DNA of 64,000 nt from JBBDMC01 sp963775235 (GCA_963775235.1 CAVZHY010000002.1:620001-684000), one strand, 5' to 3'; positions 48,011-57,559 are shown, counted from the stretch's first letter. Notes: a model not told the origin generated them from the letters alone. Numbers and translations: made by a program.

Positions 48011-49228
48011 TCAGATGTCCATGCCGAGGTGCGCCGCGACAGTGAACACGTCCTTGTCGCCGCGCCCGGAAAGATTGACGACAATGATCTGGTCCTTGTC
48101 CATGGTCGGCGCGAGCTTGGCCACGTAGGCGAGCGCATGGGCCGATTCCAGCGCCGGAATGATGCCCTCGATCTTCGTCAGGAGCTGGAAGGCCTCCAGC
48201 GCCTCCCTGTCCGTCGCCGGGACGTAGGTCACGCGGCCGGTATCCTTCAGCCACGAGTGCTCTGGCCCGACGCCCGGATAGTCGAGCCCGGCGGAGATCG
48301 AGTGGCCCTCCAGAATCTGGCCATCGTCGTCTTGCAGGAGATACGTCCGGTTGCCGTGCAGCACCCCCGGCCGGCCGCCATTCATTGAGGCGGCATGGCC
48401 GTTCGGCACCTCGAGGCCGTGTCCGGCCGCCTCGACGCCGTAGATCGCCACCTGCCGGTCGTCGAGGAAGGGGTGGAAGAGGCCGATGGCGTTGGAGCCG
48501 CCGCCGATACATGCCACCAGCGCGTCCGGCAATCTGCCTTCCATCTCCGTGATCTGCTCGCGCGTCTCGTTGCCGATCACCGACTGGAAATCGCGCACCA
48601 GCTCGGGATAGGGATGCGGCCCGGCAGCGGTGCCGATCAGGTAGTACGTCGTCTCGACGTTGGTGACCCAGTCGCGGAGCGCTTCGTTCATTGCGTCCTT
48701 CAGCGTGCCGTTGCCCGCCGTCACCGGGTGGACCTCGGCGCCCAGCATGCGCATGCGGAAGACGTTGGGCTTCTGCCGCTCTATGTCGGTCGAGCCCATG
48801 TAGACGACGCACGGCAGCCCGAAGCGCGCCGAGACCGTCGCCGCCGCGACGCCGTGCTGGCCGGCGCCAGTCTCGGCGATGATACGGGTCTTGCCCATCC
48901 GGCGTGCGAGCAGGATCTGGCCGAGGCAGTTGTTGATCTTGTGCGAACCTGTGTGGTTCAGCTCCTCCCGCTTCAGATAGATCTTCGCCCCGCCCAAATG
49001 CTCGGTCAGCCGTTCCGCGAAGTAGAGCGGGCTCGGTCGCCCGGCATAGTGGGTGTTGAGGTCGGCGAGTTCGGCCTTGAACGACGCGTCGTCCTTGGCC
49101 GCGTCGTATGCGGTCTGCAGTTCCAGGATCAGCGGCATAAGCGTTTCGGCAACGAAACGACCACCGTAAATCCCGAAGAAGCCGCGCTCGTCCGGCCCGG
49201 CGCGGAAGGTGTTTGGCTGAACCGTCAC
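48011..49228 (-). CDS. trpB: Tryptophan synthase beta chain
   Basis: A 405-residue PLP enzyme joining indole and serine. The PLP-lysine site is ELNHTGSHKINNCLGQ (Lys about residue 94); the PLP phosphate loop is CIGGGSNAIGLFHPF. Full length. The GTG start at 49228 overlaps the trpF stop as GTGA, so translation is coupled. Confidence 0.98.
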   Translation of the reverse strand: MTVQPNTFRAGPDERGFFGIYGGRFVAETLMPLILELQTAYDAAKDDASFKAELADLNTHYAGRPSPLYFAERLTEHLGGAKIYLKREELNHTGSHKINNCLGQILLARRMGKTRIIAETGAGQHGVAAATVSARFGLPCVVYMGSTDIERQKPNVFRMRMLGAEVHPVTAGNGTLKDAMNEALRDWVTNVETTYYLIGTAAGPHPYPELVRDFQSVIGNETREQITEMEGRLPDALVACIGGGSNAIGLFHPFLDDRQVAIYGVEAAGHGLEVPNGHAASMNGGRPGVLHGNRTYLLQDDDGQILEGHSISAGLDYPGVGPEHSWLKDTGRVTYVPATDREALEAFQLLTKIEGIIPALESAHALAYVAKLAPTMDKDQIIVVNLSGRGDKDVFTVAAHLGMDI

Positions 49229-49887
49229 AGTGCTGCCCCGGACATGACCCTGCCACGCGCATTGTCCACGAAGGCGCGGATCAGGTTCGCTTCTTTCTTG
49301 CCCGGCGCGCTCTCGACCCCCGAGGAGACGTCGATGCCCGGCGCGCCGCTGATGGCGAGCGCTTCGGCGACGTTGCCGGGCGTGAGGCCGCCCGACAGCA
49401 TCCAGGCAATGTCGGGATCGAAACCGGCGAGGAGAGTCCAGTCGAACGGGACGCCGAGGCCGCCCGGACGGGTGGCGTCCTTCGGCGCCTTCGCATCGAG
49501 CAGCAATCGGTCGGCGACCGTCATGTATCGGCTGGCGCCTTCCAGGTCCGCGGATGCCGCGATCGGCAGGGCCTTCATCACCTGCCGGCCGGCGGCCGCA
49601 CGCATTGCCGCGACGTAGGCCACGCTCTCGGTTCCGTGGAACTGTACCCAGTCGGTTCGCACAATGTTCACCAAGTTCTCGAGTTCGCGGTGCGCCATGT
49701 CGACCGTCAGCGCCACCGTCTCGGCCCGGCCGGCAACACGCCGCACCAGTTCGGCGGCGCGGGCGGGCGTCACGTAACGCGGGCTTTTCGGGAAAAGGAC
49801 GAATCCGACCATATCAGCGCCGGCAGCCAGCGCCGCATCCAGCGTCTCCTCGTCCGAGAGGCCGCAAATCTTGACGATCAGGCTCAT
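49225..49887 (-). CDS. trpF: Phosphoribosylanthranilate isomerase
   Basis: A 220-residue TIM-barrel enzyme of tryptophan synthesis. The N-terminal VKICGLSDEETLDAALAAGAD carries the catalytic cysteine (C8), and FPKSPRYV and LSGGLTPGNVAEAL follow. ATG 49887 begins the conserved sequence. The frame extends upstream without family similarity. It is the first gene of trpF-trpB-(small ORF)-trpA-accD-folC. Confidence 0.96.
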   Translation of the reverse strand: MSLIVKICGLSDEETLDAALAAGADMVGFVLFPKSPRYVTPARAAELVRRVAGRAETVALTVDMAHRELENLVNIVRTDWVQFHGTESVAYVAAMRAAAGRQVMKALPIAASADLEGASRYMTVADRLLLDAKAPKDATRPGGLGVPFDWTLLAGFDPDIAWMLSGGLTPGNVAEALAISGAPGIDVSSGVESAPGKKEANLIRAFVDNARGRVMSGAAL

Positions 49888-50041
49888 GGGCCATCGATTT
49901 GGCATGAAACGGGGGACAAGTCCAACGACCCGGGCCCCGATCGCCCCGTCGGCTTGCAACCCGTCCAGGGCACGAGAGCGCATATGGTTCCGCCCCGGAA
50001 TCATGCTAATTAACCGATCGTCGAAAACGGGGGACGGGCCA

Positions 50042-50425
50042 ATGACCCTTCGCCTCATCCTGATCGTCTCCGGCGCCGTGGCAATCCTTTTCGGCCTGTT
50101 CTTCCTCCTCGGAGCGGAGTCGGCGATCCAGTCCTACAACCTCGGTGGGTCGACGCTCCCCGCCAGGCTGTTCGCCCGGGCAACCGGGGCTTCTCTTGTC
50201 ACCCTTGGTGTCATCGATATCCTTGCGTCGTCCGACCGCGGCTCACCGGCGCTGAGGGCAATCGTCATCGGCAACCTGCTGGTCCACGTGCTCAGCCTTG
50301 GCGTCGATTTCAGCGAAAGCTATGCACGCAGCGCCAGCATCTGGGTGTCATTTGTCGTGCACGTTCTGTTCATCATTGCCTTTGGCTACGCCCTGGTGAA
50401 TTGGCGCAGCCTGACGAAGGCCTGA
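50042..50425 (+). CDS. Small membrane protein of unknown function
   Basis: A 127-residue protein with four hydrophobic segments (about 4-24, 44-62, 72-92, 99-119), starting MTLRLILIVSGAVAILFG. No recognised signature beyond a four-helix layout resembling DUF4345-like proteins. It is the only plus-strand gene between trxA and the FYDLN gene, lying where pyrF is often found. Possible start ATG 50042; the frame is open upstream. Confidence 0.7.
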   Translation: MTLRLILIVSGAVAILFGLFFLLGAESAIQSYNLGGSTLPARLFARATGASLVTLGVIDILASSDRGSPALRAIVIGNLLVHVLSLGVDFSESYARSASIWVSFVVHVLFIIAFGYALVNWRSLTKA

Positions 50426-50462
50426 GGCAGAAGTCGCGATTGGCCACCGCAACCTGGGTCTG

Positions 50463-50810
50463 CTAGGCCGCGTCGCGGTTGGCTGACGGTCCGGTGATCG
50501 CCGGCATCATCGTCACCTGCTGACGCAAACGGTCGATCTCGCTGCGCAGCTGCTGAGCGTTGGCGCGTTCCCTGCGCGCGGCGCGCCGCCATTTGCTCTG
50601 TCGGGTCCACGTCGCCACGCCGCCGACCACCACACCGAGCGCCAGGGCCGCGAAGAGAAACATGAACATCGGCGCCGTCAGGCTCCAGCGCGGCGACGGG
50701 GCGCCGAACGGATCGAGCGAGAATGTAACAACGTCGCGGTTGGCGACCGACAAGGCGATCGCGATCACCGCCAGCAGCACCAGCAACAGGTAGATCAGAA
50801 ACCGTCGCAT
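50463..50810 (-). CDS. lapA: LapA family (DUF1049) inner-membrane protein
   Basis: 115 residues with two membrane segments (about 4-22 and 48-68) and a C-terminal coiled-coil tail (RANAQQLRSEIDRLRQQVTM). The family in enterics helps regulate lipopolysaccharide synthesis with LapB; no lapB is visible here. It lies 40 nt after ihfB on the same strand, as in many alphaproteobacteria. Confidence 0.85.
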   Translation of the reverse strand: MRRFLIYLLLVLLAVIAIALSVANRDVVTFSLDPFGAPSPRWSLTAPMFMFLFAALALGVVVGGVATWTRQSKWRRAARRERANAQQLRSEIDRLRQQVTMMPAITGPSANRDAA

Positions 50811-50850
50811 CTCAGTCCTGGCGGCCGTCTGGGCGGCCCTGCGGGCGCCG

Positions 50851-51129
50851 TTACGAGTTCAGGCGCTCGCGCATCTCCTTGCCGGTCTTGAAGAATGGCA
50901 CGTGCTTTTCCGTCACCGCAACCCGCGTCCCGGTGCGCGGATTGCGCCCCACCCGCGCCGGCCGGTTTTTGACCGAGAAGGCGCCAAAGCCCCGCAGCTC
51001 CACCCGATCGCCACGCGCCAGCGCCGCGGTTATTTCGTCGAGGATGGCGTTGACGATGTGCTCAACGTCGCGCTGGTAGAGGTGCGGGTTCTGCTCCGAG
51101 ATCCGCTGGACCAGTTCCGATTTGATCAT
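50851..51129 (-). CDS. ihfB: Integration host factor beta subunit
   Basis: 92-residue HU/IHF-family DNA-bending protein (SELVQRISEQNPHLYQRDVE; RVELRGFGAFSVKNRPARVG; RNPRTGTRV with the tip proline). Pairs with IhfA to bend DNA in replication, transcription and recombination. Located 21 nt after sppA, following rpsA, the standard order. Confidence 0.96.
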   Translation of the reverse strand: MIKSELVQRISEQNPHLYQRDVEHIVNAILDEITAALARGDRVELRGFGAFSVKNRPARVGRNPRTGTRVAVTEKHVPFFKTGKEMRERLNS

Positions 51130-51150
51130 GACGCGGCCCCCTCCCGCGGG

Positions 51151-52134
51151 TCACTGGTCCCCGCCGGCCGAAGCCTGCCAAACCGACAGGAGACCGTCAA
51201 GCCTCAGATTTTCCGGGAGAATTCGGTCGAGGCCGAGGCCGCGCAGAAGGTCCGGCGAGACACCCAGCGTATGAGCGATCCACAGCGCGGCGGCGTTGGC
51301 AAACGACCATGGCGAGCTCTGATCTGCCGGCCGCCAATCCTTGATCGGCAATTTGGTATCGACGCCCTTGGTGCCCAGCCACGCCACCGCCGCGTCTTCG
51401 CCGCCGATCTCGTCGATCAGCTTTGCGTCGAGCGCCTGCCGGCCGGTGAAGATGCGCCCGTCGGCGAGTCCCAGGGCCTCGTCGTGTGAAAGTCCCCGCC
51501 GCTCGGCAACGATGTCGACGAACCAGTTGAAGGAGTCGCTGATGAGGCCTTCGATGACCCTCTTTGCGTCGTCGCTGGCAGGCTTGAAAGGTGACGGCTC
51601 CGCCTTCAGCGGCCCGCTCTTGATCTCCTCGACGTTGACGCCGATCTTGTCCAGCAGCCCGCTGACTTCGGGCATTTCGAAGATCACGCCGATCGAGCCG
51701 GTGATCGATGTGCGCCGGGCGACGATGTGGTCGGTCGCGATCGCTGCCATGTAGGCAGCCGAGGCGCCGACCGTTCCGACGGTTGCCACCGTCGGCTTGG
51801 CGTCAGCCAGCTTGCGCAGGGCCTCGTACAGCTCTTCGCCCCCGGTCGTGGCGCCGCCGGTCGAATCGATTGCCACGATCACGCCCTTGACCGCGCTGGT
51901 CTTGGCGAGCGTGTCGAGCAGCTTGGTCTGGGGGCGGTCGCTGGCGATGAAGCCGCTGATCGTCACCCGGGCGATCTGGGGCCCTGCCACCGCCGGGAAC
52001 GAATTGCGCCCTCCGACAGCCACGATCACCGCGGCAATGGCGACGAACAGGACGATAAAAGCCGCAACCCGCCAGAAAGAGAGTTTGCGGCGCAGCCGTC
52101 GCCGGTCGGCGATCTGATCGGCACTCATGGACAT
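51151..52134 (-). CDS. sppA: Signal peptide peptidase SppA
   Basis: A 327-residue membrane-anchored serine/lysine protease. One anchor segment at about 20-43, then the S49 peptidase domain. The nucleophile serine is in GASAAYMAAIAT (about residue 128) and the general-base lysine in SGPLKAEPSPF (about residue 180). It degrades signal peptides left after secretion. Between rpsA and ihfB. Confidence 0.95.
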   Translation of the reverse strand: MSMSADQIADRRRLRRKLSFWRVAAFIVLFVAIAAVIVAVGGRNSFPAVAGPQIARVTISGFIASDRPQTKLLDTLAKTSAVKGVIVAIDSTGGATTGGEELYEALRKLADAKPTVATVGTVGASAAYMAAIATDHIVARRTSITGSIGVIFEMPEVSGLLDKIGVNVEEIKSGPLKAEPSPFKPASDDAKRVIEGLISDSFNWFVDIVAERRGLSHDEALGLADGRIFTGRQALDAKLIDEIGGEDAAVAWLGTKGVDTKLPIKDWRPADQSSPWSFANAAALWIAHTLGVSPDLLRGLGLDRILPENLRLDGLLSVWQASAGGDQ

Positions 52135-52219
52135 GATTGGCTTCCTCGCGCCCCCGCTTGGCGCAGGGGTTAGCGCCTTCGCGCCGAACGGGCAAGGGGT
52201 GCTGCCGAAATGGAAACGA

Positions 52220-52237
52220 CCCGCAACAATGTGCGGG
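52220..52237 (-). terminator. Possible rpsA terminator
   Basis: On the minus strand CCCGCA-CATTGT-TGCGGG (6-bp perfect stem) is followed by TCGTTTCC. A second GC hairpin (52255-52270) overlaps the rpsA stop. T-run is poor, so weak. Confidence 0.3.
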
Positions 52238-52269
52238 CCGCAACCGGCGTCTGGCGGGCGTCCGCCCGC

Positions 52270-53997
52270 TTAGTCCTCGGCGCTGTCTTCCTCCTTGTCG
52301 TCATCCTCGCGCGCCTTCAGCGCCGCGCTGAGGATGTCGCCAAGTGAAGCGCCGGAGTCGGTCGAGCCATATTGCGCCACCGCCTCCTTCTCCTCGGCGA
52401 TTTCGAGCGCCTTGATGGAAAGGGTGATCTTGCGGTTTTTCTTGTCGAAGTTGGTGACCCGCGCGTCGACCTTTTCGCCCTTGGCGAAGCGCTCCGGCCG
52501 CTGCTCGGAGCGGTCGCGCGACAGATCCGAACGGCGGATGAAGGCCGTAAGGTCGGTGTCGGCGATCTTCACGTCGATGCCTGCGTCCTTGACGTCGATC
52601 ACCTCGCACGTCACCACCGCGCCCTTGCGCAGTTCGCCGCCCGCCGCCGCGAAGGGGTCACCGCCCACCTGCTTGATGCCGAGCGATATGCGCTCCTTCT
52701 CGACGTCCACGTCGAGCACCTGCGCGGTGACCATGTCGCCGCGATTGTAGTCCTCGATCGCCTGTTCGCCGGGGCGGTTCCAGTCGAGGTCGGACAGGTG
52801 GACCATCCCGTCCACGTCGCCGTCGAGCCCGATGAACAGGCCGAATTCCGTCTTGTTCTTGACCTCGCCCTCGAGTGTCGATCCGACCGGATGGTTCTCG
52901 GCGAAGGTCTCCCACGGGTTGGCCAGCGTCTGCTTGAGGCCGAGCGATATGCGGCGCTTGACCGGATCGACCTCGAGAATCATCACCTCGACTTCCTGGC
53001 TGGTCGAAACGATCTTGCCGGGATGGACGTTTTTCTTCGTCCACGACATCTCGGAAACGTGGATCAGCCCCTCGATGCCGGGCTCCAGTTCGACGAAGGC
53101 GCCGTAGTCGGTGATGTTGGTGACGCGGCCCTTGAACTTGGTGCCGACCGGGTACTTGGCTTCGATGCCTTCCCACGGGTCGGCCTCGAGCTGCTTCATG
53201 CCCAGCGAGATGCGATGGGTCTCGTGGTTGACCCGGATGATCTGCACCTTGACCGTCTGGCCGATCGACAGGACTTCGGAGGGGTGGTTGATGCGGCGCC
53301 AAGCGATGTCGGTGACGTGCAGCAGGCCGTCGATGCCGCCGAGGTCGACGAAGGCGCCGTAGTCGGTGATGTTCTTGACGACGCCGTCGATGATCTGACC
53401 CTCTTCGAGGCTCTGGACCAGTTCGGAGCGCTGCTCGGCCCGCGTTTCCTCCAGCACCGTGCGTCGCGACACCACGATGTTGCCGCGGCGCTTGTCCATC
53501 TTGAGGATCTGGAAGGGCTGCTCGGTGTGCATGAGCGGCGTCACGTCGCGAACCGGCCGGATATCGACCTGGCTGCGCGGCAGAAAGGCGACGGCGCCGT
53601 CGAGGTCGACCGTGAAGCCGCCCTTGACCTGGTTGAAAATTTGTCCGGTGACCTTCTCGCCCTTCTTGAAGGACTCTTCCAGCCGTGCCCAGCTTTCCTC
53701 GCGGCGCGCCTTCTCGCGCGACAGCACGGCCTCTCCGAGCGCGTTTTCGATCCGCTCGAGGTAGACCTCGACCTCGTCGCCGATGTGGATTTCGGGGGGC
53801 TTGCCGGCCATGGCGAATTCCTTGAGCGGCAAGCGGCCTTCCGTCTTCAGCCCGACGTCGATAACGGCGACGTCCTTCTCGATGGCGACGACGGTCCCCT
53901 TGACGACGCTCCCCTCCATCAGATCGTCCGCCTTGAAGGACTCATTGAGAAGGGCGGTAAAATCTTCCCGGGTCGGGCTCTCTACGGTCATTGACAC
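52270..53997 (-). CDS. rpsA: 30S ribosomal protein S1
   Basis: 575 residues with six S1 repeats, the first at about 33-95 (GSVVKGTVVAIEKDVAVIDVG) and the most typical in the middle (GVVKNITDYGAFVDLGGIDG, GRVTNITDYGAFVELEPGIE). Binds mRNA on the 30S subunit for initiation. ATG 53997 is preceded by a GGAG-type site (AGGAGTGTCA). Normally next to cmk; here the ugp genes separate them. Confidence 0.98.
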   Translation of the reverse strand: MSMTVESPTREDFTALLNESFKADDLMEGSVVKGTVVAIEKDVAVIDVGLKTEGRLPLKEFAMAGKPPEIHIGDEVEVYLERIENALGEAVLSREKARREESWARLEESFKKGEKVTGQIFNQVKGGFTVDLDGAVAFLPRSQVDIRPVRDVTPLMHTEQPFQILKMDKRRGNIVVSRRTVLEETRAEQRSELVQSLEEGQIIDGVVKNITDYGAFVDLGGIDGLLHVTDIAWRRINHPSEVLSIGQTVKVQIIRVNHETHRISLGMKQLEADPWEGIEAKYPVGTKFKGRVTNITDYGAFVELEPGIEGLIHVSEMSWTKKNVHPGKIVSTSQEVEVMILEVDPVKRRISLGLKQTLANPWETFAENHPVGSTLEGEVKNKTEFGLFIGLDGDVDGMVHLSDLDWNRPGEQAIEDYNRGDMVTAQVLDVDVEKERISLGIKQVGGDPFAAAGGELRKGAVVTCEVIDVKDAGIDVKIADTDLTAFIRRSDLSRDRSEQRPERFAKGEKVDARVTNFDKKNRKITLSIKALEIAEEKEAVAQYGSTDSGASLGDILSAALKAREDDDKEEDSAED

Positions 53998-54288
53998 TCC
54001 TGGCGCGCCGGGTGGCGCCTGCCCGGCGGTTTGTGTTCAAACATCCTTCCCTCGCGATCCGGCCCGGATGGGCGCCCGCTTTTTCTGATGCGGTGCGGCG
54101 CTCCGGATCGAGAAGTCAGGCGAAGTCTGTTCCGTCCGCCGAAGCGGGGTCCGCGGTCTGAGCCGGAAACGCAAAACGGCGGGCGATGCAACCGGCATCC
54201 CCGTCCGTCGTCTCCGTCTTTGCCCCGGCGAAAAGCCGGCGACCGTGCGGAACGGCGGTTATATAGCCGTGTCCCGCGCGATCGGCAA
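53998..54288 (-). promoter_or_regulatory. rpsA promoter and long leader
   Basis: On the minus strand, TTGCCG (54283-54288) and TATATA (54260-54265) are separated by exactly 17 nt. The predicted transcript start near 54253 leaves about 255 nt of untranslated leader before rpsA, with several GC hairpins and no gene. S1 represses its own mRNA in E. coli through such a leader. Promoter lies only about 15 nt downstream of the ugpE stop. Confidence 0.6.
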
Positions 54289-54303
54289 GCCGTTGCGAGG
54301 AGG

Positions 54304-55149
54304 CTACTTCTCGCTTTCGATCAGCCCCCTGACGAACAGTCGCTGCATCACCACGATAACGACGATCGGCGGCAGGATCGCCAGCACCGTTGTCACCATC
54401 ACGACATTCCATGGCGTATCGGCGTCGGTAAACGAGATCATCTTGCGGAGCGCAATGACGATCGTGGTCATCCGGTTGCTGTTGGTGACGAGCAGCGGCC
54501 ACAGGTATTGCGTCCAGCCATAGACGAAAAGAATCACGAACAACGCTGCGATGTTGGTTCTCGACAGGGGCAACAGGATGCTCCGGAAGAAGCGCATCGG
54601 TCCGGCGCCGTCGACGCGAGCCGCTTCGACCAGTTCCGCCGGCATCGTCATGAAGAATTGGCGGAACAGGAACGTTGCCGTCGCCGAGGCCATCAGCGGC
54701 AGCGTCAATCCGGCATAGGTATCGATCATGTGAAGATCGACCATGACCCGGTAGGTCGGGACGATGCGCACTTCCACCGGCAGCATCAGGGTGACGAAGA
54801 TCATCCAGAAGAAGACCATGCGCAATGGGAAGCGGAAGAAGACGATGGCGAACGCCGACAGGATCGAGATGATGATCTTGCCGACGGCGATGATCACCGC
54901 CACCACGAACGTGTTGAACAGGATGCGGCCAAGGCCGACCCCGCCGATCCGCCCGACGCCATTGAACGCCTCGGCGTAGTTGGTGGCGATGTGGCGTCCG
55001 GGCAGCAGCGGCAGGGGTGGCGTCAGGATTTCCTGCACCGACAGCGTCGAGCCGACGAAGGTGTAATAGATCGGAAAGACGACGATGATGACGCCGATGA
55101 TCAGGATGACGTGGGCAAAGACCCTCCGGGTGGTGCTTTCGCCGATCAT
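54304..55149 (-). CDS. ugpE: UgpE-type ABC permease for glycerol-3-phosphate/sugars
   Basis: A 281-residue inner-membrane permease with six segments. The EAA loop that contacts the ATPase reads ELVEAARVDGAGPMRFFRSILLP (about residues 182-204). N-terminal VILIIGVIIVVFPIYYTFVG and best match to UgpE of the glycerol-3-phosphate importer. Starts 12 nt after ugpA. No ATPase gene follows. Confidence 0.93.
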   Translation of the reverse strand: MIGESTTRRVFAHVILIIGVIIVVFPIYYTFVGSTLSVQEILTPPLPLLPGRHIATNYAEAFNGVGRIGGVGLGRILFNTFVVAVIIAVGKIIISILSAFAIVFFRFPLRMVFFWMIFVTLMLPVEVRIVPTYRVMVDLHMIDTYAGLTLPLMASATATFLFRQFFMTMPAELVEAARVDGAGPMRFFRSILLPLSRTNIAALFVILFVYGWTQYLWPLLVTNSNRMTTIVIALRKMISFTDADTPWNVVMVTTVLAILPPIVVIVVMQRLFVRGLIESEK

Positions 55150-55161
55150 CGCCCGCCGCCC

Positions 55162-56043
55162 TCACGCATAGTGCACGCGCCGTTCGACGTAGCGGAACTG
55201 TATGGCGGTGAGGGTTACGACGATCACCATCAGGATGGTCAATTCGGCCGACGAAGTGCCGAGTTGCAGGCTGACGAAGCCATCGTTGTAGACCTTGTAC
55301 ACGAGCGTCGTCGTTGCCGTCCCTGGCCCGCCGCCGGTAACGGCGTGGATGATGCCGAAGGTATCGAAGAAGGCATAGACCGTGTTGACGACGAGCAGGA
55401 AAAAGCTCGTCGGTGCCAGCAGCGGAAAGATGATCGCCCAGAAGCGCCGCGACGGCCCGGCGCCGTCGATCGCCGCCGCCTCGACGAGCGACTTCGGAAT
55501 CGCCTGCAGGCCGGCGACGAAGAACAGGAAATTGTAGCTGATCTGCTTCCAAATCGCCGCCCCGACGACGAGGATCGTGGCGTGCGTGCCGTTGAGGAGC
55601 GGGTTCCACGGGATGCCGGCTTCCCTGAGAAAAAGCGCCAGCGAGCCAAACGACGGGTTGAAAATGAACAGCCACAGCATGCCGGCGATCGCCGCAGCAA
55701 CCGCGTAGGGCCAGATGAGCAAGGTGCGGTAAATGCCGCGCCCCTTGACCACGCGCTCGGCGGTGACGGCCAGGATGAGGCCGCCGACAAGGGCGAGGGT
55801 CGCCGTCAGCACGCTGAAGACGATCGTCACCTTGATGGCGTGGAGATAACCGGGCTCGGAGATGACGGTACGGTAGTTGCCCAAACCGACGAAACGCGAA
55901 TGCAGCCCGAACGGATCCTCGCTGAGCGTCGACTGGCGGATCGCCTGGCTTGCCGGCCAGAAAAAGAAGATCACCGTGATCGCGATTTGCGGCGCGACCA
56001 GGAAGTAGGGGAGGATCTTGTTCGGGAAGGAGGCGCGGTTCAC
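55162..56043 (-). CDS. ugpA: UgpA-type ABC permease
   Basis: A 293-residue permease with six membrane segments; EAA loop SLVEAAAIDGAGPSRRFWAI (about residues 188-207). Segments LPYFLVAPQIAITVIFFFWP and GLGNYRTVISEPGYLHAIK match UgpA. GTG 56043 is the start. Partner of UgpE; the substrate-binding protein UgpB is encoded just upstream. Confidence 0.93.
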   Translation of the reverse strand: MNRASFPNKILPYFLVAPQIAITVIFFFWPASQAIRQSTLSEDPFGLHSRFVGLGNYRTVISEPGYLHAIKVTIVFSVLTATLALVGGLILAVTAERVVKGRGIYRTLLIWPYAVAAAIAGMLWLFIFNPSFGSLALFLREAGIPWNPLLNGTHATILVVGAAIWKQISYNFLFFVAGLQAIPKSLVEAAAIDGAGPSRRFWAIIFPLLAPTSFFLLVVNTVYAFFDTFGIIHAVTGGGPGTATTTLVYKVYNDGFVSLQLGTSSAELTILMVIVVTLTAIQFRYVERRVHYA

Positions 56044-56139
56044 CGGGCTGCCGTGGCAAGAAGCCCGCCCGGCAATGAATGCTCCCGGGCGGGGCTCTGG
56101 TTGAACGGGTGCCGGCCTCGTGGAAGGCCTGCTTAGGGC

Positions 56140-57453
56140 CTACTGAGCGAGCGCCTGCTGCAGGGCATCGTTACCGCGCTTGACAGCATTGTCGAGTGCG
56201 GTTTTCGCGTCTTCCTTGCCGGCCAGCATCGCCTCGAATTCCTCATTCTGGATGTCGCGAAGCTGCGGCAGGTCGGGCGCCCTGACGCCCTTGGAGTTCT
56301 CCGTCGGCGGCTTGCCCATCATCTGCAGGATCGGCTGCTCGCGGCCGGGGTTCTGGTCGTAGAAGCCCGATGCTTTGGTGGTGTTGTACGCCGCCAAGGT
56401 CGCCGGCAGATAGCCCGACTTCTGGTGCAGGTAGACCTGCACATCGGTGCTCGACAGAAAGTGAAAGAACTCAGCCACACCCTTGTAGTCGGAATCGGGA
56501 TGGCCTGCCATCACCCACAGGCTGGCGCCGCCGGGGATGGTGTTCTGCGGCGCACCGGGTGCCGAGGGATCATAGGGCAGCGGACCGGTGGCAAGTTCAT
56601 GCCCGACTTGATTACGTCGCCGAGGCCGCCCGATGAGTCGCTGTAGATGCCGCACTCGCCCTTGAGGAACAACGGTTTGGCCTCCGACGTGCGGCCGCCG
56701 TATTCGAACACGCCGTCCTTGGCCAGGTCGGCGATGTCCTGGATGTGCTTGACGAAGATGGGGGAATTGAATGTCAGCTTGAGATTGTCATAGCCGGCGA
56801 GACCGTTCTCGTTGGTGGCGTACTGGAGATTGTTCCACGCCGCGAAATTCTCGAGATGGATCCACGTGAGCCACGCCGTGGTGTACCCGCACGGGGCCGC
56901 TCCGCTCGCCTTGATCTTGCGTGCGTCGGCCCAGATTTCCGGCCACGTCATCGGCAGATTGGTTGTGATCGATGCCTGCCTTCGCCAGAATGTCCTTATT
57001 GTAGTAGGTGATCGGCGACGACGAATTGTAGGGGAACGAGAGCATGGTCCCGTCGGGCTTGGAATAGTAGGCCACAATACCGGGCAGGTATTCGCTCTTG
57101 TCGAACTTGTAGCCGCCCTTTTCCAGCACGTCGGCCACCGGAATGATCGCGCCCTCGGCATTCATCATGACGCCGGTGCCGACATCGAACACCTGCAGGA
57201 TGTGCGGCGGCTGGTGGGCCCGGAATGCGGCGATGCCGGCCTGAAGCGTTTCGTCGTAGCTGCCCTTGAACACCGGCACGACCTTGTAGTCGCTCTGGCT
57301 GTCGTTGAACTGCTTGGCAAGGGTCTCGACGACGTCGTTGTTGGCGCCCGTCATCGCATGCCACCATTGAATTTCGGTGGCCGCGCTGGCGGAGCCGGCA
57401 AAGGCGGCTAAGAATCCCGCCGCGACCGCCGTCTTGAGTATTGTCCCTCTCAT
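56140..57453 (-). CDS. ugpB: UgpB, periplasmic sn-glycerol-3-phosphate-binding protein, two frame breaks
   Basis: About 437 residues when restored, the size of E. coli UgpB. A signal peptide (TILKTAVAAGFLAAFAGSASA) precedes TEIQWWHAMTGANNDVVETL. The reading breaks twice. At about 56966 one extra base follows AGID; removing it gives IDPTNLPMTWPEIW. At about 56592 one base is missing; adding it gives GMNFATGPLPYDPS. Both restore typical UgpB sequence to the stop. ATG 57453 has GGAGGTG 5 nt upstream. First gene of ugpBAE. Confidence 0.9.
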
Positions 57454-57480
57454 CTGACACCTCCGTTTGAGCTGGACCGC

Positions 57481-57499
57481 GTCGCCCCGTTGGGGCGAC
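57481..57499 (-). other. Perfect hairpin between cmk and ugpB
   Basis: GTCGCCCC/GGGGCGAC, 8-bp stem with a 3-nt loop, about 60 nt after the cmk stop and 27 nt before ugpB. No T-run. It could weaken read-through from cmk into ugp or shape the ugpB leader. Confidence 0.4.
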
Positions 57500-57559
57500 A
57501 GCCGCAGCATAGCAGGACGCAGGCGACGTTGGGATGACAGTTACGCGGGGGTGAGCCGG

